Positions 15,293 through 24,268 are shown, counted from the first letter of the stretch. The stretch is DNA of 64,000 bases from CALJEL01 sp041082235 (GCA_041082235.1 JBDOIG010000059.1:1-64000), one strand, 5' to 3'. The notes: generated from the letters alone by a model not told the origin. A program made the numbers and translations.

Positions 15293-17491
15293 TTATGAAT
15301 TCCCCTGCGGTTTAAATACCAATGCAGCCAGTGGTGGAAGGGTAAGATTTAGAGAATAAGGTCTTCCATGTGCTGACAGGGGTTCTGCATAAACCCCGCC
15401 TTTATTTCCTATATTACTTCCCCAGTATATGGATGAATCACTATTAAGCACTTCTTTATAAAAACCAGGGAGGGGTACACCTATCCTGTAGTTAAATCTT
15501 ATCACCGGGGTGAAATTATAAACAAAGATGAGAAAGTCTTCAGGATTCTTTGCCTTTCTCATAAAGGCTATGATGCTGTTTTCTGAATCATGAAAGTCAA
15601 TCCACTCAAAGCCAGTCCACTGAAAATCCTGTTCATAGAGTGCAGGCTCTTTTTTAAGGAGCGAATTCAGGTCTTTTACCCATAACTGCACCCCTCTGTG
15701 GGACTCGTATTGCAGGAGATGCCAGTCTATACTTGAATTGTGGTCCCATTCCCTCCACTGACCGAACTCATCTCCCATGAAGAGGAGTTTTTTCCCTGGA
15801 TGACCAAACATATATCCATAAAGAAGCCTTAGATTTGCGAATCTCTGCCAGTTATCTCCTGGCATCTTCCCAAAAAGTGAGCCCTTGCCGTGCACAACCT
15901 CATCATGGCTTAAGGGTAGTATAAAATTTTCACTGAAGGCATAAAGCATACTGAATGTGAGATTACCCTGATGATATTTCCTGAAAATCGGGTTTCTTGA
16001 GAAATACTCAAGAGTATCATGCATCCATCCCATATTCCACTTCATGCTGAATCCAAGACCGCCAAGATATGTGGGTCTTGAGACCATGGGCCAGGCAGTG
16101 GATTCCTCTGCAATGGTCAATATGCCCGGGAAATAATGATGGACAGTCTCATTAAGATACTTAAGAAATGCTATTGCTTCAAGATTCTCCCTCCCGCCAT
16201 AGATATTAGGAACCCATTCTCCTTCCTTTCTTGAGTAATCCAGATAGAGCATGGATGCCACCGCATCAATCCTCAGGCCATCAGCATGGTATTTATCAAG
16301 CCAGAAGAGGGCACTGCCTACAAGAAAATTTCTGACCTCATTTCTTCCATAATTAAATACAAGACTCGACCAGTCAGGATGATAACCCTTTCTTGGATCC
16401 TCATGTTCATAGAGGCATGTGCCATCAAAAAACCTCAGACCATGATCATCAGAGGCAAAATGAGATGGAACCCAGTCAAGTATTACACCTATACCATTTT
16501 GATGGCACCGGTCTATGAAATACATGAGGTCTTCAGGTCTTCCATATCTGCTTGTTGCTGAATAATACCCTGTGGTCTGATAACCCCATGAGCCATCAAA
16601 GGGATGTTCTGTAACGGGCATGAGCTCAATATGGGTAAATCCCAACTCCTTTACATAAGGGATAAGATGATATGCAAGCTCTCTGTAATTGAGAAATCTA
16701 TTTTCTTCCTCAGGAACTCTCATCCAGGAGCCAGGATGGACTTCATAGATTGATATAGGTGATTCATAGGGATTTGAATTTTTTCTTCTCTCTATCCATT
16801 CTGAATCATTCCATTTATACAAATCGATATCCACCACTATTGAGGCAGTTTTTGGCCTTATTTCAGAATAAAAGGCAAAGGGATCTGATTTTATCCTTAT
16901 GATATTACCTTGATACTTTGACCTTATCTCATATTTATATAATGCATCATCTAATACACCCGGTATAAATATCTCCCATATGCCTGAGTCCTTAAGCGGC
17001 CTCATCATATGCCTTCTTGAGTCCCATCTATTAAAATCACCAATCACACTTACCCTTTCAGCATTGGGTGCCCATACAGCAAAGTGAGTTCCTTTGATCC
17101 CGTCAACCTCCATTACATGGGCACCGAGTTTATCATAAATCCTGTGATGAGTTCCCTCATTTATAAGATGGAGGTCAAGGTCACCAAGAACAGGTTTTTT
17201 AAATGAATAGGGATCTATAAATTCCTCTCCAAGGCCGTTATAATCTGTGGTCTTCAGCTTATAATGCTTTTCATCAAGGCTCTCAAGCTTAATCTGGAAT
17301 AAGCCCCTTTCTATCTCACTGAATATATATTCTTTTCCATCAGTGACCAGCCATACCTTTTTTGCATGGGGAAGATAGACCCTTATAATAAGGCCATCTG
17401 CTCTTTTGTGAGGACCGAGGAGTTCAAACGGGTCTGATAACCTTCCCTCAATAAGTGCCTTTATTTTTTTCTGCATGGATAATTTTAACAT
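15293..17491 (-). CDS. glgB: 1,4-alpha-glucan branching enzyme
   Basis: GH13 enzyme forming alpha-1,6 branches in glycogen. Two N-terminal carbohydrate-binding-like domains (GPHKRADGLIIRVYLPHA; THFAVWAPNAERVSVIGDFN), then the catalytic barrel with YEVHPGSW, VPSHFASDDHGL, nucleophile Asp in DGLRIDAVASM (about residue 408), acid/base Glu in TIAEEST (about 462) and PLSHDEVVHGK. 732 residues is the normal length. AAGGG upstream of the ATG is a plausible ribosome site. It is divergent from glgC across about 200 bp, forming a glycogen locus; glgA and glgP are not seen here. Confidence 0.96.
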   Translation of the reverse strand: MLKLSMQKKIKALIEGRLSDPFELLGPHKRADGLIIRVYLPHAKKVWLVTDGKEYIFSEIERGLFQIKLESLDEKHYKLKTTDYNGLGEEFIDPYSFKKPVLGDLDLHLINEGTHHRIYDKLGAHVMEVDGIKGTHFAVWAPNAERVSVIGDFNRWDSRRHMMRPLKDSGIWEIFIPGVLDDALYKYEIRSKYQGNIIRIKSDPFAFYSEIRPKTASIVVDIDLYKWNDSEWIERRKNSNPYESPISIYEVHPGSWMRVPEEENRFLNYRELAYHLIPYVKELGFTHIELMPVTEHPFDGSWGYQTTGYYSATSRYGRPEDLMYFIDRCHQNGIGVILDWVPSHFASDDHGLRFFDGTCLYEHEDPRKGYHPDWSSLVFNYGRNEVRNFLVGSALFWLDKYHADGLRIDAVASMLYLDYSRKEGEWVPNIYGGRENLEAIAFLKYLNETVHHYFPGILTIAEESTAWPMVSRPTYLGGLGFSMKWNMGWMHDTLEYFSRNPIFRKYHQGNLTFSMLYAFSENFILPLSHDEVVHGKGSLFGKMPGDNWQRFANLRLLYGYMFGHPGKKLLFMGDEFGQWREWDHNSSIDWHLLQYESHRGVQLWVKDLNSLLKKEPALYEQDFQWTGFEWIDFHDSENSIIAFMRKAKNPEDFLIFVYNFTPVIRFNYRIGVPLPGFYKEVLNSDSSIYWGSNIGNKGGVYAEPLSAHGRPYSLNLTLPPLAALVFKPQGNS

Positions 17492-17583
17492 TTTGACCCT
17501 TGCAGCAGAAATGGAAGCCGGCGACGGATAGCCCTTGCTTCTTGACAGATATTTTTAGCTCTGTTATAAATAAATAAAAACTT

Positions 17584-17692
17584 AAAGGAGCTTCGCTCCT
17601 TTAAAAATTTGAATAAAATTTTTGTTCCATTGAGCTTTGAGGGGCAAAGCCCCTTTGAGTTTTGAAGGGCAAAGCCCTTCAAAGGAGGCCAG
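17584..17692 (+). repeat. cluster of three small palindromes before glgC
   Basis: In order: GGAGCTTCGCTCC; an A/T palindrome AAAAATTTGAATAAAATTTTT; GAGGGGCAAAGCCCCTTTGAG; and GAAGGGCAAAGCCCTTC, the last running into AAAGGAGG, the glgC Shine-Dalgarno. Successive hairpins cover almost the entire leader between glgB and glgC. They belong to the small-palindrome family also seen at 6380, 23104, 23168 and 36962. Confidence 0.65.
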
Positions 17693-18919
17693 ATGCCACA
17701 TCCAAAGGTCCTTGCCTTTGTGCTTGCTGGTGGTAAGGGTGAGAGACTCTTTCCATTAACAGCCTTTCGTTCAAAGCCATCCGTTCCATTTGGTGGTCGT
17801 TACAGGATAGTGGATTTCGTCCTGAGCAATTTCATTAACTCCCATATATACTCAATCTATCTGCTTGTTCAGTATAAATCGCAATCACTGATTGAACATA
17901 TCAGGAGAAACTGGGTTATATCTCCTCTTATCAAAGAACATTTTATAACAGTGGTGCCACCTCAGATGCGGATGGGGCCTGAATGGTTTCAAGGAACTGC
18001 TGATGCTGTATTTCAGAACCTCAATTTAATACAGCAGCTTGCTCCAGAACTTGTCATAGTCTTTGGAGCTGACCATATATACAGGATGGACATAAGGCAG
18101 ATGATAGACTTTCACCTTGAAAAAGATGCACTTGTAACAGTTGCGGCAAGGCCTGTTCCTGTTGAGACCGCCTCCCAGTTTGGAGTGATAGTTTCTGATG
18201 AAGATAAAAGGATAACAGGTTTTCAGGAAAAGCCAAAGAAACCTGCACCCATGCCAGAGAATCCAGAGATGGCCTATGTCTCCATGGGAAATTATATATT
18301 TAACAAGGATATGCTTATTGAGTCCCTCATCAGGGCTCAGAAGAAAAAACAGCATGACTTTGGTGCGCATATCATTCCAGAGCTTGTAGAGACAGAAAGG
18401 GTATTCGCCTATGATTTTGGAACAAATATAATCCCTGGCACAAGGGATTATGAGGAAAAAGGTTACTGGAGGGATGTGGGAACAATAGAGGCATATTTTA
18501 ATGCCCATATGGATATGCTTGGAGAAGGGCCATTATTTGAATTGAACAACAGGCTCTGGCCCATTCATCCTTCAAGTTCTGAATTCCCACCCGCAAAGAT
18601 ATTGCGTGGGGATATAAGAAACAGCATTATTTCAGAAGGCACCGTGATCGGAAAGGCAAAGATAATAAACTCTGTTATCAGGAGCGGTGTGACAGTAGAG
18701 GATGGGGTGAGCATTGAGGAATGCATAATAATGGATGATGTGGTAATCAAAAAGGGGGCATTTCTTAAGCGTGTGATAGTGGATAAGCTTAATACAATAG
18801 GAGAAGGTGAGAAGATAGGCCTTGATCCTGGAAAAGATAGATTCAGATGCCATATAGACCGTTCTGGAATAGCTGTTATTCCCAGGGGTGGAAGGCTTGT
18901 GAAGCCCTCAAAGGAATGA
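17693..18919 (+). CDS. glgC: glucose-1-phosphate adenylyltransferase
   Basis: Makes ADP-glucose for glycogen synthesis. Nucleotidyltransferase signature LAGGKGERLFPLTAFRSKP at the N-terminus, FQGTADAVFQN, FGADHIYRMD, YWRDVGTIEAYFNAHMDML, and a C-terminal left-handed beta-helix (hexapeptide) with SVIRSGVTVEDGVSIEECII. 408 residues is normal. AAAGGAGG lies 6-7 nt before the ATG. It pairs divergently with glgB. The membrane gene follows 4 nt after its stop. Confidence 0.96.
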   Translation: MPHPKVLAFVLAGGKGERLFPLTAFRSKPSVPFGGRYRIVDFVLSNFINSHIYSIYLLVQYKSQSLIEHIRRNWVISPLIKEHFITVVPPQMRMGPEWFQGTADAVFQNLNLIQQLAPELVIVFGADHIYRMDIRQMIDFHLEKDALVTVAARPVPVETASQFGVIVSDEDKRITGFQEKPKKPAPMPENPEMAYVSMGNYIFNKDMLIESLIRAQKKKQHDFGAHIIPELVETERVFAYDFGTNIIPGTRDYEEKGYWRDVGTIEAYFNAHMDMLGEGPLFELNNRLWPIHPSSSEFPPAKILRGDIRNSIISEGTVIGKAKIINSVIRSGVTVEDGVSIEECIIMDDVVIKKGAFLKRVIVDKLNTIGEGEKIGLDPGKDRFRCHIDRSGIAVIPRGGRLVKPSKE

Positions 18920-18923
18920 TAAC

Positions 18924-19451
18924 TTGACAGAAGACTATGAAGATAATAGGTGGAAATCTGTATCAACTATATGTCTCTGGTCAGGGCTTATTGCTGCATC
19001 CTTATTTATCATCCATGCAATTATAGATGAAGATGGCTTCCTTTTGTTTGATTATGTGAATCTTCCATTTCATGAATTCGGCCATCTCTTTTTTGGCATA
19101 ATGGGTGAAACAATTGGCTTATGGGGTGGCACACTTATGCAGCTTTTTATACCCTCACTTATTCTTATTAACTTCTGGATTAAGGGGGATATTCCAGGCA
19201 CTGCCTTTGGCGCTTTCTGGCTCGGTGAGAACCTTCTCAACATCTCTGTCTATATTGCTGATGCAAGGAGTATGTCATTACCGCTTGTTGGTGGTGGATT
19301 GCATGACTGGAATATGATCCTTTCAGACATGGGCATGCTTCAGCATGATAAATTTATCGCAGTAGTGGTAAGAGCAACAGGCTGGCTCATTATAGGCCTG
19401 TCAATAATATGGTTTTTGATAAAGGGAATAAAAATAAGGTGTAAAAATTAG
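18924..19451 (+). CDS. membrane protein with HExxH motif, possible zinc metalloprotease
   Basis: 175 residues with about four hydrophobic segments (near 16-32, 50-65, 66-84 and 145-167). A clear HEFGH (HExxH) sits at about residues 49-53 beside a hydrophobic stretch, and HDW and a second ENLLNISVYIADARS block are candidates for the third ligand. This resembles M50/site-2-type membrane metallopeptidases, but assignment to that family is inference. TTG start with AAAGGA 8 nt upstream; the nearby ATG at 18916 stops at once. It follows glgC closely. Confidence 0.75.
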   Translation: MTEDYEDNRWKSVSTICLWSGLIAASLFIIHAIIDEDGFLLFDYVNLPFHEFGHLFFGIMGETIGLWGGTLMQLFIPSLILINFWIKGDIPGTAFGAFWLGENLLNISVYIADARSMSLPLVGGGLHDWNMILSDMGMLQHDKFIAVVVRATGWLIIGLSIIWFLIKGIKIRCKN

Positions 19452-19602
19452 ATTATAGTTTATGCAATAAAAGGCTCTTATAAAAAGAATGATTGATTCT
19501 CTACATTGCATGAGAAAAAGACTGAGAGCATCCTGCACATTGAAATTTTATCCCATTTGAATTTTCTGCCCTCTGCCTATGGAAGATTTAAAAAACTTAA
19601 AT

Positions 19603-19810
19603 AAAATTGCCGGGATGCCGAAAGGGCAATACCCTTCCCAAAAAATCTAAAAGATTTTTTAGGACCCGGCCTGCGATACCTTAAATCCATGATACAAGAT
19701 ACACGTTTTTTTAAATCTCAAATCCTGAATCTTGTATCTTGAATCCTGTATCCTGATTATCGTCGCTTTATAAAGACCTTGAGGCAGACAGCAACTTCCC
19801 CGGCGATTTT
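19603..19810 (-). repeat. TIR-element copy C, interrupted by an AT palindrome
   Basis: On the minus strand: AAAATCGCCGGGG, GTCTGCCTCAAGG, TATAAAGCGACGATAATCAGG, then the interior GGATACAGGATTCAAGATAC, then TTTAAGGTATCGCAGG, an inserted palindrome (19633-19676) and TTTCGGCATCCCGGCAATTTT. The outermost bases are AAAATyGCCGGG at both ends, different from copies B2 and G but matched within this copy. In the 417-nt gap 19452-19868 the first 150 nt show nothing else and the last 50 nt hold the gltX promoter. Confidence 0.7.
19637..19673. repeat. AT palindrome within TIR-element copy C
   Basis: CCCAAAAAATCTAAAAGATTTTTTAGG is an almost perfect inverted repeat (AAAAAATCT / AGATTTTTT). It splits the inverted repeat of element copy C and resembles the palindrome before argS, so it looks like a later insertion of the small-palindrome family. 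Confidence 0.6.
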
Positions 19811-19830
19811 GGGAGTTATTTCCGAATCAC

Positions 19831-19860
19831 TTGCCCATTAAGTTAATAATCTGCTATATT
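19831..19860 (+). promoter_or_regulatory. promoter of gltX, leaderless or nearly so
   Basis: TTGCCC at 19831-19836, an 18-nt spacer ending TGC, and TATATT at 19855-19860. Only 8 nt separate the hexamer from the gltX ATG at 19869 and they contain no Shine-Dalgarno. Confidence 0.6.
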
Positions 19861-19868
19861 CAATAACA

Positions 19869-21278
19869 ATGAGTTCAAAGGTTAGAGTAAGATTTGCTCC
19901 AAGTCCCACAGGTCATCTTCATATTGGTGGTGCAAGGACAGCACTCTTTAACTGGCTTTTTGCCAGACACAATAAGGGTGTTTTTATCTTGAGGATTGAG
20001 GATACAGACAGAAGCCGCTCAACAGAGGAATATATTGAGGCTATTATAGAGGGGATGAAGTGGCTCGGGCTTGACTGGGATGAGGGACCTTACAGGCAGA
20101 CAGACAGGCTTGAGATTTATAAAAGTTATGTTAATAAACTTTTAAAGGAGGACAATGCCTATTATTGCTATTGTTCACCTGAAGAGCTTGAGGAGAGAAG
20201 GCGACTCGCCCTTGCACAGGGAAAGCCGCCAAAGTATGATGGCCGCTGCAGAGGACTTAAAGAACCGGTGCCGGGGAGGATTCCTGCTGTCAGGTTCAAG
20301 ATGCCACAGGTCGGTATTACAGTGGTTGATGACCTTATAAGGGGAAAGGTTAGCTTTGATAATGAGCAGCTTGATGACTTTATAATAATGCGTTCCGATG
20401 GCACGCCCACATATAATTTCTGCGTGGTGGTGGATGATGTTGATATGCGGATAACCCATGTAATAAGAGGCGATGACCATCTTAATAACACACCAAAGCA
20501 GATACAGATATACAGGGCCTTGAATTATGAGATACCGAAGTTTGCTCATCTACCCATGATACTTGGATCAGATAAAACAAGGCTCAGTAAGCGTCACGGT
20601 GCAACCTCTGTGATGGCCTATAAGGAAATGGGTTATCTTCCCGAGGCACTCCTGAACTATCTGGTGAGGCTTGGCTGGTCCTATAAGGATCAGGAGATAT
20701 TTTCAAAGGAAGAATTAATTGAGAAGTTTAACATTGAAAATATCGGTAAGTCTGCTGCTGTCTTTAATCCCGAAAAACTCCTCTGGCTTAACAGCCACTA
20801 TATAAATGCCTCTACACCGGAAAGACTCTATGAGCTTGTGAGGCCCTTTCTTATAAAGGAAGGTATTATAAAAGAAGATACACAGATAGATATCCAGTGG
20901 GTCTCAAAGGCAATTGCAACACTCAAGGAGAGGTCAAGGACACTTGTAGAGCTTGCAAATTCCCTCAGATATTATATCCTTGAGGATATAGAAATTGAGC
21001 AGGAGGCAAGGCAGAAGTTTATAAATGAAAAGACCATTGGTTATCTAAGGAGGGTGAGGGAGCTCCTGTCAAGCATGGATGGCTTTGAAAGTAAGGCTCT
21101 TGAAGAGGCGTTCAAAAAACTTATCAGTGAGCTTGGAGTAAAGCTTTCAGAGGTTGCACAGCCATTGAGGGTAGCAATAACAGGTAAGACAGTAAGCCCT
21201 CCAATATTTGATGTGCTTTCAGTACTCGGTAAGGAAAGGACACTCAGGCGTCTTGACAGGGTAATAAAGACCTCATAG
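19869..21278 (+). CDS. gltX: glutamyl-tRNA synthetase
   Basis: Class I synthetase. Seen: RFAPSPTGHLHIGGARTALFNW (HIGH motif as HIGG), ILRIEDTDRSRS, RSDGTPTYNFCVVVDD, VIRGDDHLNNTPKQ, the KMSKS equivalent RLSKRHG near 240, and the helical anticodon-binding domain. 469 residues is normal. With gatC present in the genome it may be the non-discriminating type that also charges tRNA(Gln). It leads a tight gltX-gpsA-larB run (2-nt gap, then 4-nt overlap). Confidence 0.95.
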   Translation: MSSKVRVRFAPSPTGHLHIGGARTALFNWLFARHNKGVFILRIEDTDRSRSTEEYIEAIIEGMKWLGLDWDEGPYRQTDRLEIYKSYVNKLLKEDNAYYCYCSPEELEERRRLALAQGKPPKYDGRCRGLKEPVPGRIPAVRFKMPQVGITVVDDLIRGKVSFDNEQLDDFIIMRSDGTPTYNFCVVVDDVDMRITHVIRGDDHLNNTPKQIQIYRALNYEIPKFAHLPMILGSDKTRLSKRHGATSVMAYKEMGYLPEALLNYLVRLGWSYKDQEIFSKEELIEKFNIENIGKSAAVFNPEKLLWLNSHYINASTPERLYELVRPFLIKEGIIKEDTQIDIQWVSKAIATLKERSRTLVELANSLRYYILEDIEIEQEARQKFINEKTIGYLRRVRELLSSMDGFESKALEEAFKKLISELGVKLSEVAQPLRVAITGKTVSPPIFDVLSVLGKERTLRRLDRVIKTS

Positions 21279-21280
21279 CC

Positions 21281-22276
21281 ATGGGTTATATATCTGTAAT
21301 AGGTGCTGGTAACTGGGGTACTACCATAGCCTGCCACATCGCGAAAAAAGACTATGATATCTGTCTCTGGGTCTATGAGTCCGAGCTTGCAGAGATTATA
21401 AAAAATATAAGAAGGAATCAATGGTATCTGCCTGATGTCCCCATACCAGAACATGTGAGGATTACCACAGACCTTCAGGATGCAGTTTATAAAGCAAGGT
21501 TTATCATAAATGCTGTTCCAACCCAGTTTATAAGAAATGTCTTTTCAAGGCCTCTTAAATTTGGTCCTGATGCAGTGATAATTAATCTCTCCAAGGGTAT
21601 AGAAAGGGAAACCCTTCTAACACCTTCTGAGATATTAAAGGAGCTCACAGGTCTTGAGGTCGTTGTGCTTTCGGGACCGAGTTTCGCAAAGGAGGTCTCA
21701 AAGGGGCTACCAACTGCTATAACACTTGCCACAAAGGACAGGCACCAGGGTCTTCTAATTCAGGATATACTGAGCTCAGATAGATTCAGGGTATATCTTC
21801 ATGATGACCTGACAGGTGTGGAGATAGGAGGTGCACTTAAAAATGTCATTGCCATTGCCTCTGGAATATCTGATGGGCTTGGTCTTGGAGCTAATGCAAG
21901 GGCATCCTTAATAACAAGGGGGCTTGCTGAGATGACAAGACTTGGAGTTGCTATGGGCGCAAATCCAAGGACATTTTCAGGTTTAAGTGGCGTGGGAGAT
22001 CTGATCCTTACATGCACGAGCAATCTTTCAAGGAATTATACCCTTGGATACAGGATCGGCAAGGGTGAAAAGCTGAGAGATATACTTAGTGGAATGCGTG
22101 AGATTGCAGAAGGAGTTCCAACAGCTGAGTCTGCCTATAAACTTGCTGAGAGATATTCTGTGGAGATGCCAATAACTGAAAAGGTTTATGAGATCCTCTA
22201 TAAAGATAAATCTCCTCATAGTGCTTTGAAGGAGCTCATGACAAGACCACTCCGAGAGGAATTTCCTGAGGCATGA
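21281..22276 (+). CDS. gpsA: glycerol-3-phosphate dehydrogenase (NAD(P)+)
   Basis: Reduces dihydroxyacetone phosphate to sn-glycerol 3-phosphate for phospholipids. Rossmann motif VIGAGNWGTTIA at the N-terminus, NLSKGIERET, VVLSGPSFAKEVSKGLPTA, the catalytic Lys region GGALKNVIAIASGISDGLGLGANARASLITRGLAEM, and LSGVGDLILTCTS. 331 residues is normal. It starts 2 nt after gltX. Confidence 0.96.
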   Translation: MGYISVIGAGNWGTTIACHIAKKDYDICLWVYESELAEIIKNIRRNQWYLPDVPIPEHVRITTDLQDAVYKARFIINAVPTQFIRNVFSRPLKFGPDAVIINLSKGIERETLLTPSEILKELTGLEVVVLSGPSFAKEVSKGLPTAITLATKDRHQGLLIQDILSSDRFRVYLHDDLTGVEIGGALKNVIAIASGISDGLGLGANARASLITRGLAEMTRLGVAMGANPRTFSGLSGVGDLILTCTSNLSRNYTLGYRIGKGEKLRDILSGMREIAEGVPTAESAYKLAERYSVEMPITEKVYEILYKDKSPHSALKELMTRPLREEFPEA

Positions 22277-23013
22277 ACAAAAGCGAATTGCTTAAGATAC
22301 TGAAGGCTCTCAGTTCATCAAAAATCACACCAGAAGAGGCTTACAGGAGACTACAGCATCTTCCTTATGAGGATCTTAAGATAGCAAGGATAGATCATCA
22401 CAGAGAGCTCCTCTCAGGTATTCCAGAGGTAATCTTTGCAAAGGACAAGGCCCCTGATGATGTTGTTGCTATTGCACGAAATATATTTAAAAGACACGGT
22501 AGATTTCTGATCACAAAGGCAACAAAGGAGATTTATAAAAAAATCAGGATTAAAGGTGCAAGATTTTATGAAAAGAGCGGAGCCATTATTGCTGGTAAAT
22601 CTTCTGGTAAGATTGGAGATGTCTTGATACTAACAGCAGGGACATCTGACATCAGGGTTGCTGAGGAGGCAAAGGTCACAGCAGAATTTCTTGGAAGTCG
22701 TGTGGAGACACTTTATGATATAGGGATAGCAGGTCTTCACAGGATTGTGGAACATCTTGACAGATTTAAAAAGGCGAGGGCAATTATAGTAATTGCTGGG
22801 ATGGAAGGTGCACTTCCGGGTGTTGTGGCAGCACTCACTGATAAGCCTGTTATAGGTGTCCCTACATCCTCTGGATACGGGATGAGTCTTGGTGGGATGG
22901 CAGCACTTCTGGGAATGCTAAATTCCTGTGTGCCGGGTGTGGCTGTGATGAACATTGACAATGGCTTTGGAGCTGCCTGTCTTGCCCACAGGATAAATAT
23001 CCTTCAGCCATAA
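22273..23013 (+). CDS. larB: nickel-pincer cofactor biosynthesis protein LarB
   Basis: LarB carboxylates nicotinic acid adenine dinucleotide, the first step to the nickel-pincer cofactor of lactate racemase-type enzymes. 246 residues: N-terminal helical part (YEDLKIARIDHHRELLSGIPEVIFA), then a PurE-like domain with LTAGTSDIRVAEEA, VVIAGMEGALPGVVA-type sequence, VPTSSGYG and a C-terminal NIDNGFGAACLAHRI. ATGA overlap with gpsA. larC, larE and larA are not in this window. The PurE-like fold can mislead annotators, but the N-terminal half is LarB-specific. Confidence 0.92.
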   Translation: MNKSELLKILKALSSSKITPEEAYRRLQHLPYEDLKIARIDHHRELLSGIPEVIFAKDKAPDDVVAIARNIFKRHGRFLITKATKEIYKKIRIKGARFYEKSGAIIAGKSSGKIGDVLILTAGTSDIRVAEEAKVTAEFLGSRVETLYDIGIAGLHRIVEHLDRFKKARAIIVIAGMEGALPGVVAALTDKPVIGVPTSSGYGMSLGGMAALLGMLNSCVPGVAVMNIDNGFGAACLAHRINILQP

Positions 23014-23103
23014 TATCATAATGCGTGATGTGTAATGAGTTTTTAATTTAAAATTTGTTGCAGAATTATAATAATAGCATGAAGGTCTGTTACTCGAGTA
23101 TAA

Positions 23104-23198
23104 AGCTCAAAGGGGCTTCACCCTTTGAAACCCAAAATATGGAATTAATAAGATTATTTGGGGAGTTTGAGGGGCTTCGTCCCTAAAAGCTCTGTAGT
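23104..23198 (+). repeat. two small palindromes downstream of larB
   Basis: AAAGGGGCTTCACCCTTTGAAA and, about 50 nt later, GAGGGGCTTCGTCCCTAAAAG, both of the GGGGCTTCG-CCCC type, separated by an AT-rich stretch. They lie directly before element copy D. The 389-nt gap 23014-23402 otherwise holds that copy and the trxA promoter; 23014-23100 shows nothing clear. Confidence 0.55.
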
Positions 23199-23315
23199 AA
23201 TAAGTTTATCACCAAAGGGTGAAGTAAATTATGTTTGGCAATGCTGATTAGAAATTTTATATTAAGGTGCCCTATAAAGGCTTCCCGACATGCCGTACTA
23301 TTGCTATCGGGCAAA
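23199..23315 (+). repeat. TIR-element copy D (right half)
   Basis: TTATCACCAAAGGGTGAAGT matches the central palindrome of copies B2 and G; TATTAAGGTG and TATAAAGGCTTCCCGACATGCC match their right arm, ending with TTGCTATCGGGCA (outer repeat). The left arm is missing or was replaced by the small palindromes. It ends about 10 nt before the trxA promoter. Confidence 0.6.
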
Positions 23316-23325
23316 ATTCATTTAC

Positions 23326-23355
23326 TTGACAAAGATTCTTTATAAACAATAAAAT
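23326..23355 (+). promoter_or_regulatory. sigma-70-type promoter of trxA
   Basis: TTGACA at 23326-23331, 18-nt spacer, TAAAAT at 23350-23355. Expected start near 23362, about 40 nt before the trxA ATG, which has its own strong GGAGGG. It begins right after element copy D. Confidence 0.75.
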
Positions 23356-23402
23356 AATATACTTTTTACTTCTTGAAAAAACTAATCCATACGGAGGGCG
23401 TT

Positions 23403-23735
23403 ATGGCAGAAGGTGTTGTAGAAGCAACTACAGAAACATGGGATAAGGAAGTTTTAAATGCTCAAGGACTCGTGATGGTTGATTTCTGGGCAGTATGGTG
23501 CGGTCCCTGCAGGATGATTGCACCTACTGTTGAAGAGCTGGCAAAGGAATATGCTGGAAAGGTGAAGGTGGTTAAACTCAATACAGATGAGAATCCTGAT
23601 GTTGCCAGCAGATATAAGATAATGGGTATTCCTACAATTATGTTTTTTAAGAATGGTCAGAAGGTTGACCAGATTGTAGGAGCAGTTCCCAAATCTCATT
23701 TAAAATCCAAGATAGATACACTTCTGACTGCATAG
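23403..23735 (+). CDS. trxA: thioredoxin
   Basis: 110 residues; protein disulfide reductant. Active site WCGPC in DFWAVWCGPCRMIAPT at about 29-33 and the cis-Pro loop MGIPTIMFF. GGAGGG lies 5 nt before the ATG at 23403, so the frame extension upstream to 23373 is not used. It is followed 38 nt later by a TlpA-like lipoprotein gene, so cytoplasmic and envelope thiol systems may be co-expressed. Confidence 0.95.
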   Translation: MAEGVVEATTETWDKEVLNAQGLVMVDFWAVWCGPCRMIAPTVEELAKEYAGKVKVVKLNTDENPDVASRYKIMGIPTIMFFKNGQKVDQIVGAVPKSHLKSKIDTLLTA

Positions 23736-23773
23736 ATTCAAAATTAAGCGTGTCAGATTTCAGGTGGATATTA

Positions 23774-24268
23774 ATGAGATGGAAGCTCGTAGTGTTATTT
23801 TTTTTCTTCGTGCTTTTTTCCTGTTCCAGAGAGACCCCCGTTCAGGAGGGTAAGGTTGTTCCAGAGCTTTCCTTTAAACATATTAATGGAGAGTCTATCA
23901 AACTTCATGAACTAAGGGGAAAGGTAGTGCTTATTGAATTCTGGGCAACCTGGTGTGAGGCCTGCAGGGAAGCTGTTCCCGACCTTATGGAGATTTATAA
24001 AAATAACAGCGATAAGGGTCTGGTAATGATTGCTGTATCTGTGGATGAAGGTGGAGATTATGTGAAAAGGGTCAGGGATTTTATTAATGAATATAATATC
24101 ACCTACCCCGTTGCCGTTGATGGGATCTCCTTGAGTAAAAAATTCGGAGTTTATACCATCCCCTCTATTTTTATAATTAATAAAGAAGGTATTCTTGTCA
24201 AAAAATATCCTGGATATTTTCCTGATTTTGCCCGTAAGATAGATAAAGAAATTAAGGGATTGTTATAA
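23774..24268 (+). CDS. TlpA/ResA-like thiol-disulfide oxidoreductase, lipoprotein
   Basis: Thioredoxin-fold protein outside the cytoplasm, likely for cytochrome c heme-site reduction or general thiol redox. Residues 1-18 are a hydrophobic signal ending in a lipobox (VLFSC), so it should be lipid-anchored. Active site WCEAC in EFWATWCEACREAVP, followed by AVSVDEGGDYVKRV and GVYTIPSIFIINKEG. The ATG at 23774 fits the signal peptide; a GTG at 23750 is possible but lacks a ribosome site. The many CxxCH proteins in the window give it plausible clients. Confidence 0.88.
   Translation: MRWKLVVLFFFFVLFSCSRETPVQEGKVVPELSFKHINGESIKLHELRGKVVLIEFWATWCEACREAVPDLMEIYKNNSDKGLVMIAVSVDEGGDYVKRVRDFINEYNITYPVAVDGISLSKKFGVYTIPSIFIINKEGILVKKYPGYFPDFARKIDKEIKGLL

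Noticed and set aside
19680..19760. Direct repeats of the GATTCAAGATACAAG type that could suggest a CRISPR-like array
   Set aside because: The units are short, adjacent and without spacers. The same block recurs once in element copy E, so it is an interior module of the TIR element. No cas gene is in the window.
22273..23013. Reading the gene as purE (AIR carboxylase)
   Set aside because: Only the C-terminal half is PurE-like. The N-terminal YEDLKIARIDHHR block and overall length identify LarB.
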